A DNA stretch of 64,000 bases from Neobacillus bataviensis LMG 21833 (GTDB lineage Bacteria > Bacillota > Bacilli > Bacillales > Cytobacillaceae), in contig NZ_AJLS01000038.1 in assembly GCF_000307875.1 (NCBI RefSeq), positions 1-64,000 on the forward strand. The letters run 5' to 3'. The translations under genes were made by a program, and so were the position numbers. Under the pieces are notes generated by a model, which was not told where the DNA came from, searched no databases, and saw only the letters and a program-made list of their open reading frames with translations. Shown piece by piece: positions 63,786 to 64,000 of this stretch (position 1 is its first letter; every line of letters begins with the position of its first letter).

Positions 63786-64000
63786 GTGCTAAATAGGAAC
63801 AAACTATTTCTTCTTACTCTCACTATTATTTCTGCAATTTTAATCGTTTTTATTTATAAACAATTTGTTGAAGAAAAACCGAAAGTTACCTTCGTCTTAA
63901 GAACATTAGATAATCAGTATTGGCGAATCATTCAAGCGGGTGTAGAGCGGGGATGTAAAGATTTTGGGATAGACGGTAAGGTAATAGCACCGAAAAATGG
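63786..64000 (+). CDS. Periplasmic-binding-type substrate-binding protein (partial, 5' end)
   Basis: The visible 71 residues have an N-terminal membrane helix (LFLLTLTIISAILIVFIY) and then the start of a type I periplasmic binding fold (KVTFVLRTLDNQYWRIIQAG, then VERGCKDFGI). It is cut off by the window end. The start is GTG 63786 with AAGGAGGG 7 bases upstream; the in-frame ATG 63744 lacks a site. Its location after the kinase genes suggests that it senses a sugar-like ligand for the kinase. Confidence 0.8.
   Translation, partial: MLNRNKLFLLTLTIISAILIVFIYKQFVEEKPKVTFVLRTLDNQYWRIIQAGVERGCKDFGIDGKVIAPKN

Noticed and set aside
1-64000. CRISPR array
   Set aside because: The only regular repeats are three 22-bp head-to-tail units without spacers (19851-19916) and long dispersed repeats; no cas gene.

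Overview
The window reads as a chromosomal segment from a low-GC, endospore-forming Bacillaceae bacterium. The evidence is the Bacillus-type order tRNA-Ala / rocF / sigW-rsiW / cdaA-cdaR-glmM-glmS, a glmS ribozyme, a Spo0E-like phosphatase, a spore-type diadenylate cyclase (CdaS), a spore-cortex-type LysM/GH18 hydrolase and strong AGGAGG ribosome binding sites. A Neobacillus-like or related Bacillus species fits, but this is inferred from gene content only.

Layout. (1) 1-8960 is core genome: the 3' end of a tRNA-Ala gene, arginase, a convergent Spo0E-like gene, the autoregulated SigW/RsiW pair, the c-di-AMP synthase operon cdaA-cdaR-glmM, and the ribozyme-controlled glmS. (2) 8960-22570 is an accessory island directly downstream of glmS. 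It holds an RloC-like AAA ATPase coupled to a tiny zinc-ribbon ORF, a YcdB-like gene broken by an in-frame stop, an ECF sigma factor plus ABC exporter operon, and a second ECF sigma factor with a DUF4367-type partner. It also carries several diverged copies of a long non-coding repeat (family C) and is bracketed by two related terminator-containing repeats. (3) 22570-27600 is a decay zone: truncated cupin, frameshifted MerR, dehydrogenase tail, MarR tail and acetyltransferase tail, alongside intact LysR, DMT-transporter and proC genes. A second repeat family (R), about 0.2 kb long, recurs at 22.96, 27.22 (inverted) and 33.69 kb, usually next to damaged genes. (4) 27.6-41.6 kb starts with a quinone/electrophile-stress block under MhqR-like boxes: a MarR regulator, DoxX, MhqO-like dioxygenase, flavin reductase and MhqD-like hydrolase. 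It continues with an M28 membrane peptidase, a WrbA-like quinone reductase, a ThrE-type exporter pair, an isochorismatase-like hydrolase, a ferredoxin, two membrane proteins, cdaS and a cortex-type hydrolase. (5) 41.7-52.8 kb has lspA, rpiA, an orphan MhqR-type promoter, a hypothetical gene plus a YodB-like HxlR regulator, and the operon BA3454-like / glpX / zwf / tkt / gnd / tal / pgi. This operon covers most of the oxidative and non-oxidative pentose phosphate cycle. (6) 52.8-58.2 kb is an IclR-controlled catabolic cluster (two Gfo/Idh/MocA dehydrogenases, MFS, VOC, ABM monooxygenase). (7) 58.4-64.0 kb is a signalling block: hybrid histidine kinase, CheR, REC-PAS-kinase and the start of a periplasmic-binding-type protein.

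The most notable signal is regulatory. The rpiA promoter and the glpX-zwf-tkt-gnd-tal-pgi promoter have the same architecture: TTGACG, a 17-bp spacer, a -10 box, then a 17-bp GTTAC-centred operator directly after it. Degenerate copies lie before the hypothetical/HxlR pair. Separately, MhqR-like palindromes occur before the MarR gene, before doxX, in front of a degenerate MarR start at 43.6 kb, and in the leader of the pentose phosphate operon. I infer that NADPH supply is coupled to quinone/electrophile (or formaldehyde) stress sensing. Function, operator identity and the mobility of the two repeat families are untested inferences.
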